Assembly: GCF_022012305.1 (NCBI RefSeq)
Contig: NZ_JAKLTM010000003.1
Coordinates: forward strand, 558,001 to 622,000
Reading direction: 5' to 3'
Source of the DNA: Ramlibacter paludis
GTDB taxonomy: Bacteria; Pseudomonadota; Gammaproteobacteria; Burkholderiales; Burkholderiaceae_C
Length of the DNA: 64,000 bases
Shown: positions 48,901-50,407 of the stretch, piece by piece
Layout: every line of letters starts with the position of its first letter
Numbering within the stretch: position 1 is the stretch's first letter
Position numbers and translations under genes: made by a program
Notes under the pieces: generated by a model
Told to the model about the DNA's origin: nothing
Database searches by the model: none
Seen by the model: only the letters and a program-made list of their open reading frames with translations

Positions 48901-49114
48901 GCTCCAGTGCCTCGAACACCATGGACCGGCGGAACGGAACCTTGCGGCGTGCAGGGGCGTCCTTGGCGGTGGAACCGAAAAGGGAATTGCGCTGGGACGG
49001 ATGTCCCAGCCGCTCGGCATCGAGATCTGGCACGGTTGCCTCCAGGGTCAGCAGTCGCTTTCCCAACGACGAGGCGCAGTTTTTATTGTTGCGTTTCCGG
49101 CGTGTCGGAAACAC
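18941..49114 (-). CDS. Giant LEPR-XLL/DUF4347/RTX surface protein (about 10,057 residues)
   Basis: One uninterrupted frame of 30,174 bp encodes a protein of about 1 MDa. Numbering is from GTG 49114. LEPR-XLL motif ALEPRLLLSADL is at about 69-80, and DUF4347 at about 115-275 (HILGHGS, FYGCDVAAGE). First RTX blocks lie at about 518-578 and 875-942. Two matrixin-like modules follow: a degenerate HEIGA at 1888 and an intact HEMGHVLGLDH at 2041-2051 with Met2061. Beta-rich domains span about 2060-3500, RTX about 3545-3715, recurring short modules about 3850-4330, duplicated aromatic-bearing modules about 4815-6670, and an RTX array about 7100-10050. I found only four Cys by eye. RTX repeats bind calcium outside the cell. 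GTG 49033 has GGAGG 5 bp upstream and may be the true start (10,030 residues). It heads the export operon. Confidence 0.9.
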   Translation of the reverse strand: MFPTRRKRNNKNCASSLGKRLLTLEATVPDLDAERLGHPSQRNSLFGSTAKDAPARRKVPFRRSMVFEALEPRLLLSADLLPMPDAADDQPAVAPLVQVFAGPRVDFRLTEARTAPRSIIVVDPAVDRWQDLLPQLPQDSTLVMLDDRQDGVSAIADALAGSSGIDSLHILGHGSAGQLQLGATTLDAAGLAQFGDQLARWGDALSADADILFYGCDVAAGEPGAALLSGLAALTGADIAASTDRTGEAALGGNWELEARTGTIESGLLALDMPGLLADITGDAGNTPTRDRLLSLPNQNDTLTGRKLDDVYVFSGVFGDDKVVEVANEGTDTIDMSGVAADITLRFAADGSLAEITSGTNSIRGALNSDIDNVEIVKGGTQDTTLNLSAVTGNLTVTIKSAGATNQVVITRTGQATPLLTVNKVTHIIGGLGNDTFVLQPGGSLAGTLDGGGGNNTLDYSAYTARGIVNFETVLVGGGGFKQAVGFTGGVKNIRDVVAGKNISEIRGDAAANRLTGSAGGNTLVGNAEADVLLGNAGDDSLSGGGGVDDLQGGAGADSLDGGSGNETLVGGAGDDTYVFGPAWGVDVASEADGGGTDTMSFATVNANLAITLGSSANAGAEFFQVTEGANRATANTHIEELVGGARVNTYTVLAGFATNYDRDGLSNTLTIRNPLSAAQDIPAAVLDLSAIAVTLKVSVEMHSETVDDVVYRGNKVTITFPATSVIGGLIDRKLVVYNVATLRTGTAADEVTLKDGAVLRGNLETGAGDDKITLGDRAAIGGNLDGGANTNTLTYQGVSEAAWNIGDFDAAELNLQHGQFADGFTPALPPFAGVITEVGPLAGDWGRVTGTVANIQKVVGTGSADAFLGNDGAVDNITGGVGNDQIYARGGNDVVDGGKGNDILSGGVGNDTIVGGDGNDTIAGGDGNDSLDGGDNADRYVFRDGWGQDTVVERLTESRNDIIDFSPTNQNLTWSFADNMLKVGEGVFTRENALAGNDSKLPGFSKASGTFAAAANQVTVQATGPLGKFGNNVTEVVTGKGNQTLLFGNGWSDTIVRAGATHDAGHKLTLDFSGASIPLRFTFDVIDNVTVLYIEKLTGATDLSLNTVKDIAGKAERITVYGIDANTDVITGRNSNSLRVKHDAVFGGTLTLLNGAKFSNVPGFTERALPSGLQIDNDVDFTSKLGDDLGNIFSTTYVNLADGSVRRGPITSGQGLLNLGNNFGSFLTGLAHPFSNLSTIYEGNLTSMPGISNIILEPAGTLQLPAKISDINYGTGFNLLRGDQGNNVFNHKALRPGVDLLSGLSGADTYKFNNLWGVGAVFEMPDLSISGVPIPEFLDTLDFSGMFGDVTVDVYDFSAVKNTVGLIPGADFSGWVDVETNFLLVKAGTFGSSFVSVLEQLGLNPSDWGDYFANAPTSFLVATDIESIVGPKLGNLRINMHNHAELRGTVNGGMLGTVTLDYSDYDDPVSVTAGNSVLQTVGLGGNGKAGGIDFSALVEAGISTGNILGGIGLGNLSLPNLPVTATASATGIRGHRLAGLTTLADIGGEDNVISNTFAQFAVSGLATVIGSPQHDTFRQVNGAAIDIQANADDDYSFPGGLNLPGTKRSGDFTVDLGAHTVLLDGQPYLSNISSTKVISGVGDDTIRGSSAAETFEFHATRGVTSTTDFGNDVVASQATGTGATDTLDFSFLPRAWEGHTRNVNIGGVDYTQIYFTDGGDEISDNTVRIERGEFKVVGKFAADAFGTRNGVTLTKDSVVLADPPAGLAITAVPQAVLDAAVLAFDGVKIRAPRTDGTGFDDFELEARSVTDSDGVTRVVLRSSVGTDILDSRGLGIVVTDLPGKQVSSRFATGEILIDATAADNGWHTSTTTAPTGGKVDLLSVVIHEIGARLHLDADHVTMGNTLAVDTAHRTVSGTIEQDSIAWYEAPLEAATLPAGALTAATADTNAILAAAKTRWGAVTVNVAGNSTAAVDVAAKLAGVTLQFQDLGGREIARTLANGTILIDPTAGGRGWFVDTTLATADDIPAGKMDLLSVVLHEMGHVLGLDHDLVPTAVDVMDPTIAPGTRIALPTTAISAVTLASSDQSKLQAGLEAFGGWVGALGERVDDIFAQSVTIPFLGDLSLAGVFGLDGDAASKLTGALKDDIVDTVAALFAGDGEVTNDDIAALDFIDFAQGNGNKAYKARVALPGLAATQDIDLDASNLDLGFDPGILGIELNSDVVLHLRAGFYLEFEFGIDSTGAFYVDDPGIVADLSVDSGDQPFDAGISIGPVGLGIEDGVIDIGATMRMGTNARLDYQTLAANKFDKSMFSPTLDGGAHWNIDLPLELTGALGGLGLGEMHIASNGSFQGGPADLRSLLSAIDLQTPNMDEIFNLRSLSAGQILDMVIAGLDALVQPDSVLYQPLPLVNQSLAELLGGGTDLLSQLKDALEEVRDFSLDGLADALNQRVNDLLGATLDPFSLTYEDGTLKLDFDLDYQLVGQAFGFDIDLESYAQQLGIGSLAGLGLEVNVDDVNLELLASLGIDFGISFDLSDLSAPVASIDDDAGVTLSAHLGTTDPIDISVLLDLFGFGKVGFLIDDATASVDLAARFGLAHTGTGSYAITSSGIPGLSLEATVTGSAAIDLPLYFPSASFPIGGSAEDNDGDGIGDNVLHLGAQMENGAFTWETVAPQLGDLFNVSALLNDPSQVLHGLEAMFDGIRNTIRNNIESLKLPLIGDKLAGAAGFVDDLKHSLLGQANAEGKYYNGANEASGYLDTLGGFLQEAIDTGSGTFEFIVDRVRQELFDKLGAYLQVPLTDDSGTILYDARGRVQYRNVESADDIQVDFTGTGISFNLLLAGTVFDLDVPLDFGAAFPGFELRSDTTIQFELGYQLGLGFGFDANDGFYVDTSGATASGEELILYLDVTIPDNSGLSAELFFLTAQLTSTADEDGESGLFGQFTVDLKDSNNDGRWRLFNPRGATGEKGLEGLTVEARFKAEANVDLNARVAISAGDISLPEITTKIHYDQVFADIRIGQGFSADFSGSAVIQFEDVTLDLGKAISGFVAPIVETVGDIIAPVKPVVDLLLTPIDLGITQFRLLDLARLKLSATQFATVEKAVYAIQDAIDFIDMVNSVGNDSILINFGSFTLGGAQLAAKSAASVPTTTAATPNLGNLGGAAAGSSAAQVTKKFGTTKGAFRFPILQDPKSVFGLLMGKDVDLFIFDMPNLDLGFTYTKSYPVFPGLNARLTGEISAKTNFSFGFDTSGIRAWAEEEDFALSEIDRIFEGFFVDDHGIEGSATDKPEISLYAAIKAGASLGIGGLVEAGVEGGIEARIDFDLADVPNKGTGPGTVNPTAKYDGKLRIDEIIARIDQDPLCLFNMHGELRAFLEAFIWVGIDAGFFEITLFEARERFVDVVIASFEHSCPPPDVPVVARLEGSTLVLVNEVDGSAVDEAHTHRVERGDYVWNDASQALEWVGSETGNHIRARMGSFARDFMVSQVTRIEGHGSSEADRYFIDAGLDGMDILLEGGGGNDKFTVTSGRNVTVRGGNDDDIVEITAAVLGAIDVDGGSGRDDIKIAVPEDETQVRYTAATLRGGSGDDKIAGGSLVDTIYGGAGRDLIVGLAGNDIIYGNDTRDGGDSEDRDQIDGGEGNDSIYGGAGIDKIKGGLGDDMLVGGSGDDYIEGNEGVDTIFGEGGDDQLVGGLAADVINAGDGGDFIRWTHGDGNDTVDGGTGSDKVLVQAQTGAVTDTFDVRRGSTTDSTVTYTDFGGLVALVSMNSVELLRLEAGEGADIINVADLRGAALGRVEVDAGRGEIFEQQRILQGATVSESTVVATTGGNRTVYLAGSQRAVYLRDHDLDPLGEGQEVDDTFVRHALTSGNYLFNDDGTPTILNELINGTNYRVQQHLGVVDTTQGLIQVETRNLVLATEGGKIVTPVFVQTTKPITEDSFVFRRYALQDGGQYLFDASGAPLYQSTADVTVVSGTEVRAALVGPIVAGGTWSVSIRGSDNTNIDYQVNAASGDSVATLATRIAAALPSGSTYTATANNGVLTFRNTGNITFEFSLAGPGDADPIQRHVGNLLLLNGQPVLETVESRRLVSESALPVSIGDTTGDGVAETVSSFYRYRLASGSHLFDSQGVPLLDKQDIGGRDFWVQRTSANAVLFTAAGGAHVLEEVETRATSTSVVMDTEQVFQRSNQKVVLHTDPLATGETVLQTFSRWQLRTGGTYLYNEDGSPKLQQETIRGVLTNVQAYTGPRLLVAGKPVLEQVETRIRSLGGDAQNNAYVAIVGATPQTGDFTPRDSFYRFKLAGNGSYLYDMDGTPKLLDVTIGGTVYRVQDATGDKLKTATGAFVLEQAETRLHNTSQSIKTPVAAVDANGAPIMESVAQVTKPQVGVAGKVTFIGPVNPGSVWSYSIGDWKASYTANTTDGLDVDVIAAKLAAITGVPAGYLVTVVNDGNNADERATIQVTRVSGELFSLTAEPLKGVPVYQRDENNNIVYDRFVTPVFGLDSQADTITVFGTGGADSFTARTLFDNNTSANVMQVALQGGVLVQVENSNKASDEVFVRSYAQGADLSAANAADRDTLDARGITVELVKILHLHSGVGDDTVIGSMFVDEIQSGLGNDLVTGGAGVDVFLDAGGSDTLTETRNLDLALYGNYYLAGHIQRGTYDQWLAGVEVESLLQAGQPIFEFVRLTGGENDNLLVVNDNNGVVNAAANGMLSVTVVSAAVTLDNVSNFGSSAAENYVIYTTDGAGSNITIADSGGTTGLDYLLVFGRDVADLLRMEVLNPNTPQQDARIVVGADSPDVIHYDARIEKIVIDTGEGADSVRLDDNRADTEIYLGAGKDTVAIGTVVLKPSSNNDGIPVVDLSLTTAGVSARTQIFGGSGNDEFEINYNKAEIWLYGESGDDLFIINTFLVEKTSLNNDNRPKARSLVGGQGTNTYDVRTGDQRRADQAALYDYLQSANVNIDGGPGVDTIVINGTPIGDVFVVAKNFVAGAGRFINFEGIERLELNTADGDDEIYVLSTSDQLETVIRGGSGDDTIHMGGEQTPVLRDPPEYLFTPDPILRQEDDKIWQMLQNGGWNGNLDYYSWVAANLFKIDSQGAWYYYYPPSWGSTQDLARLTAQFQLWWQGYGGGGTPWWFFFAPSLYDIQGTVNVPGYGGFTYDNGVGPADDLRNFINASVYLTSKTDAFVKWDDRAWNQHQQLQVRTQAGYTVPGFSYYNLADWMFQTYYATSPPKLWVDPKAYYIAEARVDNLNQFAGKLRVDGGADEDRFVVHDENGTVHEGTLELLYKVQERDAQGRLLYTAGDNEFLDERDGHNLTLRGASVAGDIWSLRAGTSTYSVTANSGESLRSVAARLATAVNGGSGYTAELQPPLTTVTGPVNGVGAVAISQVVSNTVYTVTVENRTLSYKSVAGDTAQTIASKLATTLGQAITSGYTFNAASGVITVTRGAGGTYTLAGNDPVLFVKQTGNAPGRIAGLAVLSTNGTGRDAATRSVRASGLAQGDTVLEAVNVLTGFGQVTTGLSNYFGVEFERFEETQLRLTGVADTLTVNMDVTPVGSHVAGDIEVALGGGDDSVSVLATAGNVTILGGAGSDTVTVGDATHDLGDVHGVLDFQGDAHRYETSTATSEFIPVATITAQGKVAENLVDITSAYLNANFTAYRREDGGVFANSQYIFTDAAVFDGAELFETDPQTGQLRKSLGKLVYLDPELERIDPNGDWMQTAAQHGRQKFTDGTLVTYDIRNGLRVIAKNGDRTPATQTLTAKIPVTVVTQKPRMQVQEFYSATFGTGGTDRLVIANQADDSGFGGRLSATNIGVGTVEAGYTEHVAYSRVEALDITLGDGADVFRITGTGAPVTLSTGIGRDEVTVQGIQHAVTVNTGADDDTINVYGAAATLVDIDATLTIMGGTGADTVNILNSFDGTGVAGTIRSTEVTGFGMGGKIVYGEAETLNFAGGYAADNITVESTLAGVTTNVFSDTGNDVVNVRSTGGATNIVTGAGNDTVNVGVTTDLQGIRGELFVGGKEVATEGGTDTVNIQDGTAVGKSGAAKGTLAAQSLNGLGMSAVIRYADFNVLNLVLGSASDELVIAATMAGFTRVDGRGGNDKIRIDTLAGNLEVLGGLDNDELTLFDGVGDAAAEGASLKLDGNTGDDLITLNIGSLVGLPVTVTDSDVVNGFDELVINGTAGADQFWLGANDNGTAFPVGLLVAGQREVQKTDSQGRPLFHVQQTDAQGRPLYDIFGDPLLVTAGGAPVETLTNTGIAAKVVNPARNDVAFDRIDKFTIRSLGGNDTFLVDDNAMETLIEMGTGDDRIDIASVKTYIDEFGVEVVNLQQTTPGTSAKMTVRGGDGNDEFNVFHNEAELFLHGDAGDDVFAVFTFLVKVEAGREKAVNLTSLDGGSGSNSYEYLQNAPVEIIGGSGNDTLTITGTGIKDVFVVTDKFVAGGGRITYFSEIETINVQTAGGDDEIYVLTTNPNLVTNVRGGSGKDTVHIGGDHPVLVFDPPPEIVQPAPTTKVTYETETRIVSNDPAPFTRVVALTDLNPDFTISDSLAQRFGVQNTFNQIHVASINQQTYTFSFWFFGWGGTFSFSLPVSATIVVDQPATFTTETIQVKKTTTITPPPVVVDAPPFAFKLPAVNTLGGIRGKVNIEGGEGEDSIVVHDEGGAGDPLVLDARTVSGREWGSLNGAGLGAEVLYDDVESLDARLGSHDDEVTIEHTHADSTRLVLGGGDDYVRVKSIAGNTSILGGAGNDVVEVWSDAVNLDAIDANLSFDGDKHVTEVAPNWVDGIDPATGQHTPVPVTPLVTNAAGQQYATKNANGSITLRSGPAYATAVDLDAAGQVIRDPVTKIPSTHLVLLPFPLKTVTETYEAGADRLFVRTEGTSTPLTGTLDGGTLSGLNMQDGAGTATFVQAARIEDLEIRLGAGADTFFVLATEPSTRLRTGGGNDRITVGRDGSLDGILGALDIDAQGGNGNVLVIDDSNDPDGDTNVRITATTVTGLAPAAITYNATTGFFGSSFDAATGSFSAGVTVLAGTGRDTITVESARNAGAAMVEVTRVDAGGGNDDVRITENDPRYLEVHGGAGDDLVRLLQTGASATLGGLAVFGDGGADTIIGGLQADVLVGGLGDDFIDGRENDDLLVGDNARIVRDAAYRVLRVATEDDIEGGTDTLTSSQGNDVMLGGAGDDVLSALGGGSIAIGDAGVVVIGGDVYSTSSAAGGNDTLTGGQLANVLIGGAGNDKITGGSGNDIIVGDAAYVTRAGGLAVRIETIDLEGTIVLLGGVDTIDGGDGSDIILGGVEAGVGPVAGDRITAGLGGDIILGDGGVVVVGGRVETTTAGQGGDDFILGVGSTSGGLGSVLIGGAGGDRIDGTGGDDVIAGDGAKVLRSGSTVLSVETVDDATGGVDHITGGDGSDVILGGAMGDEIIASLGGDIILGDAGFADLAGDVYSTAPGVGGDDTITGGSGAGAANRSIILGGAGDDILAGGDGDNILLGDSGYVERVAGVVRQVRSIAPGTGGIDHITSGAGGDLIVGGAGGDDIVAGLGSDIVLGDNGEIFLNHTGAGESNDVRSTDLLVGGDDTITGGAGTSILVGGFGADHITTGSGRAVIVGDNAEVSRDEHETWRRVRSIDGGDASAGGDVISSDAGENVIIAGLGADHVLLGGGVNIVLGDNGTVALNNASANDIATDDTGLGGDDTIDAGAGVNKILGGFGADTITLGGGDNVVLGDNGVVLRDGSGVVTLVATSDTESATGGDDTITSEGGANVIFGGVGADTIEAPQGDNIILGDNGVAGFLPGAEDVYTVDAALGGDDTIVGGALGNILIGGAGNDELTGGVANDVIAGDGARVHRSGGSVLTVATIDDAIGGVDTIAGGEGADVILGGAAGDEIVASLGGDIILGDGGFADLTGDVYSTSPTIGGNDSITGGAGAGAANRSIILGGAGDDTLAGGDGDNILLGDGGYVVREAGVAKNVYSIDAGIGGVDHITSGAGNDLIVGGAAGDHIEAGLGSDIVLGDSGEIFLNHGAAGDSNDVRSTALDKGGDDTITGGAGTSILIGGFGADHIATGSGRAVVAGDNAEVLRDASEAWRLVRSIDSGDATAGADTITSAVGDNVILAGLGADTVTLDGGTNIVLGDNGSVTLNDAAANDITTSDIALGGADTITVGDGVNTILGGFGGDAITLAGGTNVVVGDNGLVGRNGAGAIVLVAATDATDATGGADTITSDGGSNVIFGGVGGDTIGAPAGVNIILGDNGTASFAGANRDVTSTHFGLGGDDTITGGSGNNIILGGAGQDTITGGAGDDVILGDSGVVHRDAAFGLLQVATQAPAIGGADTIDGGAGADVILGGALGDTISALIGGKTILGDNGVVDFGGDVYTTEADTGGADRITSGADTVGNIILGGAEGDTISGGLGNDIVLGDGGRVFRLADRTITRIASTDTGIGGNDTIDGGAGSDLLVGGAGGDTITALLGGKIVLGDSGQVNLQGADRDVETLDAAIGGIDLVTAGTDAVGNIILGGAAGDTLSGGSGDDVILGDSGVVRRSASGAVLRVASTDHGVGGDDHISGGSGRDILLGGAGADTITAPEGGKIILGDSGEVNLSGGDRDVFTAESAIGGSDTIVGGADALGNIILGGAEGDGIFGGSGDDVILGDSGRVYRDASGNVLRVASVDEGIGGSDTIEGGAGTDIILGGAGGDTITALLGGKIILGDSGQVNLSGADRDVFSTATGIGGSDTITAGADAGGNIVLGGMAGDTLTGGSGNDVLVGDSGRVYRNASGGLLRVATLAPTIGGADTIYGGAGFDVLVGGAAGDTISTGDGNKVVLGDNGVVDYALEVLPVLSTLDLAASTPEAADAADTITTGAGNDVIVGGGGGDVIDAGNGANLVLGDYGRIEWIAGLLDYVTTTDPTDGGDDHVVSGSGADILVGGAGNDTMDAGAGADILLGDQGVIDYVAGVPVFISDPATAGDDVLIGGAGDDIVIAGLGNDWISGDAGRDLLFGDEAQLTYVNGVLRQAATPGTNAPGGSDTILGGDGDDIIVTGAGAGADSASDPAGNNLMVAGNAVITWTATGALEKVTALDAAASGVHTLSGGSGRDVLVGSAGADVLSGNGGDDVILGDGAVLTYANGQLSDIAPSATIALGGADTIWGGEGNDSIVGGAAADEIHGGGGEDVIFGDHGWFNPNGARNANYLSVSTQVADNGGADTIYGDAGDDRILGGQGGDTIFGGDGQDDITGGHNVLAGSDGGDWIDAGDQQDVVLGDNGRIVRRLDAGGQWVRYAAPFGDVIRDVTRFDDVDLVAGNDTILGSGGADILHGQRGNDVLAGGEGDDEVFGELGNDQLTGGGGRDFLLGDVGVVTRTFNADGSPRIDANGSWHRDVLLLDMAYLSGSVALNTSSWWSTTPAASRATVDALLGADVVLLAGRQDGAGANVLLTPYGAWDSRALLLELLADGNDTLGGGDGADVLFGQRGDDVLAGDAGDDLLSGGTGNDALDGGAGDDTVVGDNLLVDSDTGSAPNVMQGQWVIHTAASAEAALGVALGQFGTTIVPMVDVTPGANMAPETAVLPFVFGNSTLLPADNALRLADGGRMVAYASVTPEVGSHLRQIRGNDSVAGGDGKDTLVGDDQVVFARTLTFTDATMAKAKDLAVRFYDLSDDFSDLVNRNFELLGDRYYGEHIDAWVVDASYNLGADVLQGQGGNDVLVGDDSVVVQPTFNLPVHLAGDFERFIEGISDAGHEIARGVFDLVDLEYALRDELGTQVINRKTYNTIRHHADLVLWGNDAIYGGDGSDLAIGDAMIVRTPVVNVTASATPVYKYGDDLWQNPDWRDEGDHWYGNDAWRKQYHKHYDFQLASLAMGRDSIDGGAGDDIAYGDSLAVLDFAVNRAANISSRDWGYAADSVQDGAERIAILTDSADYWGRLNGRGDEDYPDDWSHDWPYRAGIRFDHGDELRGGEGDDILFGQAGDDKLYGDNGDDWLVGGDGHDTLSTGNGRRNDYEGSNNSSMLRYLVGSRLVNWDGTYGEFGLGYVPFGQTSVMKKGVSSHLDDFSFLTPQ
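22690..24050 (-). repeat. Tandem 116-residue (348-bp) RTX super-units inside the giant gene
   Basis: Near-identical units recur in frame. The marker sequence cttgccgccc on the plus strand occurs at 22991, 23339 and 23687, exactly 348 bp apart, with a related unit 339 bp further on at 24026. Each unit encodes a run of the type GGKIILGDSGQVNLSG, then DVF, IGGSDTI, GNIILGGA, GDDVILGDSGRVYR and LRVAS. These units are built of smaller RTX-type glycine/aspartate repeats, giving a two-level repeat. Confidence 0.85.
24150..27100 (-). repeat. Tandem 465-residue (1,395-bp) RTX super-repeat inside the giant gene
   Basis: Two long units stand in tandem, with the start of a third. Marker sequences on the plus strand are spaced by exactly 1,395 bp: gatgatgctgcggttggccg at about 25300 and 26695, and the tggtt...gaagatctcgcc block at 25041 and 26436. 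Each unit passes through the same order of distinct sub-blocks (ADLTGDVYST, AGAANRSIILGGAGDD, EIFLNH, DVRST, GRAV, AEV, RSID). The spacing is an exact multiple of three, so the duplication kept the frame. Confidence 0.85.
29120..30245 (-). repeat. Diverged in-frame module, copy 2 (with short aromatic insert)
   Basis: This segment of the giant gene matches another at 33274-34665 in the order of its motifs: an ME/AD-type acidic start, GGDGNDEFNVFHNEAEL, VFVVTDKFVAGGGRI, GGDDEIYVLTT, GGSGKDTVHIGG, DPPPE, then an insert, then GKVNIEGGEGEDSIVVHDEGG. The insert here is short and carries the aromatic run FSFWFFGWGGTFSF. Similarity is visible at protein level but the DNA has drifted, so the duplication is old. 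Confidence 0.75.
33274..34665 (-). repeat. Diverged in-frame module, copy 1 (with long aromatic insert)
   Basis: This is the counterpart of 29120-30245: GGSGNDEFEINYNKAEI, VFVVAKNFVAGAGRF, GDDEIYVLST, GGSGDDTIHMGG, DPPE, insert, then GKLRVDGGADEDRFVVHDENG. The insert (about 33370-33960) encodes some 200 residues very rich in Trp, Tyr and Phe, for example AWYYYYPPSW and TPWWFFFAPSLYD, unlike the Asp/Gly-rich surroundings. Confidence 0.75.
49093..49112 (-). promoter_or_regulatory. Inverted repeat in the leader of the giant gene
   Basis: This is a perfect 7-bp inverted repeat (GTTTCCG, 6-bp spacer, CGGAAAC), followed on the minus strand by an A-rich patch (AACAATAAAAAC) that stands out in this GC-rich DNA. 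It overlaps the upstream GTG start candidate at 49114 and lies 60 bp before the better-supported GTG at 49033. It could be an operator or an mRNA hairpin. Confidence 0.4.
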
Positions 49115-49187
49115 CCTACACAGTACTCCAACAACCGCTTACACGCTTCAAACAGCCGACGAGCGGAAGAAGCGCTGCGACGCGGGT

Positions 49188-50246
49188 TTACCCCCGTTGA
49201 CGGAGCACGGCATAAGCGCCACCGCCGCCGAGCAGCGCCGCGGCCGCCCAGAACAGCGGAAGCATGCCCAGGGCCGCGCCGAAGGCGCCGAAGGTCAGCG
49301 GCAGCGCCATCTGGTTGAGGCTGATGATGGCGGAGCGCAGGCCCACCGCCTCGCCGGTGCGGTCGGCCGGCGCGCTGTCGTGCAGCAGGCTCATCACCAC
49401 CGGCTGCCCGCAACCCAGCACCATGCCGAGTGCCACTGCAAGGGGCAGCATGGTGGCCACGAGGGTGCAGAAAGGCATGAGGAAGTAGCCCAGCGCCGCC
49501 AGCACCAGCGTGCCGCCCAGCAAGCGCCACTGCGGCACGCGCGCCGCGATCCAGGGCAGCGCCAGCCGCACCAGCGCGCTGCCCACGCCGAAGCCACCAG
49601 CCACGACGCCGATCGCCGTGGCCGACAAGCCGTTGCGCGCGCCGTGCAGCGGCACGAGAAAGGTGAACAGGTCCCACCCGGAGGACACCAGGGCGCTGAC
49701 CACCAGCACCGAACGCAAGGCGGGCAGCCGCAGCAGGTCGATCACGCTGCCGGTCTTCGCGCCGCCCGGCCCCTGCGGCTGCAGCAACGGCGCGGCCAGC
49801 TGCAGGAGGGCGAAGGCAAGCAAGGGCGACAGCGACAGCAGCGCGAACGCCCAGCGGTAGCCGAGGTGGTCGATGGCGAGGCCGGCCGTCATCGGGCCCA
49901 CCAGCGCCGACAGGGAGAAGCCCACGCCCATCAAGCCGAAGGCGCGCGTGCGGTGCGCACCGGCGATGTGGCCGATGGCATTGTTCACGGCCACGTGGAC
50001 CACGGTGAAGCTGGTTCCGACCAGCACGCAGCAGGCGGCAAGACCCGCCAGCGAAGGCAAGAGCGCGGCACTCCAGGCGCCAGCCACGATGCCGGCCAGG
50101 CCCAGCGCGGCGGGCTTGCGGTAGCCGATGCGGTCGACCCAGCGGCCCACCGGCACGGAAATGAAGGTCGCCACCACCATCATCAGGCTCATGAGCAGGC
50201 CCACCGTGAGCGCGGACGCCTGCAGGCTCAAGGCGTGCAGCGACAC
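49188..50246 (-). CDS. MFS transporter
   Basis: This is an inner-membrane major facilitator. The called part has 352 residues with about eleven hydrophobic helices and the MFS loop motif GRWVDRIGYRK between the second and third helices. The substrate is unknown. The first accepted start codon (GTG at 50246) falls inside what looks like the first membrane helix. The frame continues upstream with PLPLIVLLAVSHAGFAGARL before any ATG, GTG or TTG, back to an in-frame stop at about 50375. A CTG at 50306 would restore a full first helix but has no clear ribosome-binding site. The start is therefore uncertain. It lies upstream of the giant gene on the same strand, with 73 bp between its stop and the first GTG candidate of that gene. 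Confidence 0.85.
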   Translation of the reverse strand: MSLHALSLQASALTVGLLMSLMMVVATFISVPVGRWVDRIGYRKPAALGLAGIVAGAWSAALLPSLAGLAACCVLVGTSFTVVHVAVNNAIGHIAGAHRTRAFGLMGVGFSLSALVGPMTAGLAIDHLGYRWAFALLSLSPLLAFALLQLAAPLLQPQGPGGAKTGSVIDLLRLPALRSVLVVSALVSSGWDLFTFLVPLHGARNGLSATAIGVVAGGFGVGSALVRLALPWIAARVPQWRLLGGTLVLAALGYFLMPFCTLVATMLPLAVALGMVLGCGQPVVMSLLHDSAPADRTGEAVGLRSAIISLNQMALPLTFGAFGAALGMLPLFWAAAALLGGGGAYAVLRQRG

Positions 50247-50387
50247 GGCCAGGCGCGCGCCGGCGAAGCCGGCATGGCTGACCGCCAGCAGGACGATCAG
50301 CGGCAGGGGACTGGGCGGAGGCAGGATGGGAGGCGGGCCGCTGGGGCCCCGGGTAGCCGGAGGGACCGGGCTATCTTAAGGGCGCCG

Positions 50388-50407
50388 GATGCGCACCCGG
50401 GCGCATC
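50388..50407 (-). terminator. Hairpin at the 3' end of the transglycosylase gene
   Basis: A perfect 7-bp stem (GATGCGC/GCGCATC) with a 6-base loop overlaps the stop codon of the lytic transglycosylase gene on the minus strand. It lacks a clear U-tract, so it may attenuate readthrough into the MFS gene more than terminate. Confidence 0.35.
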
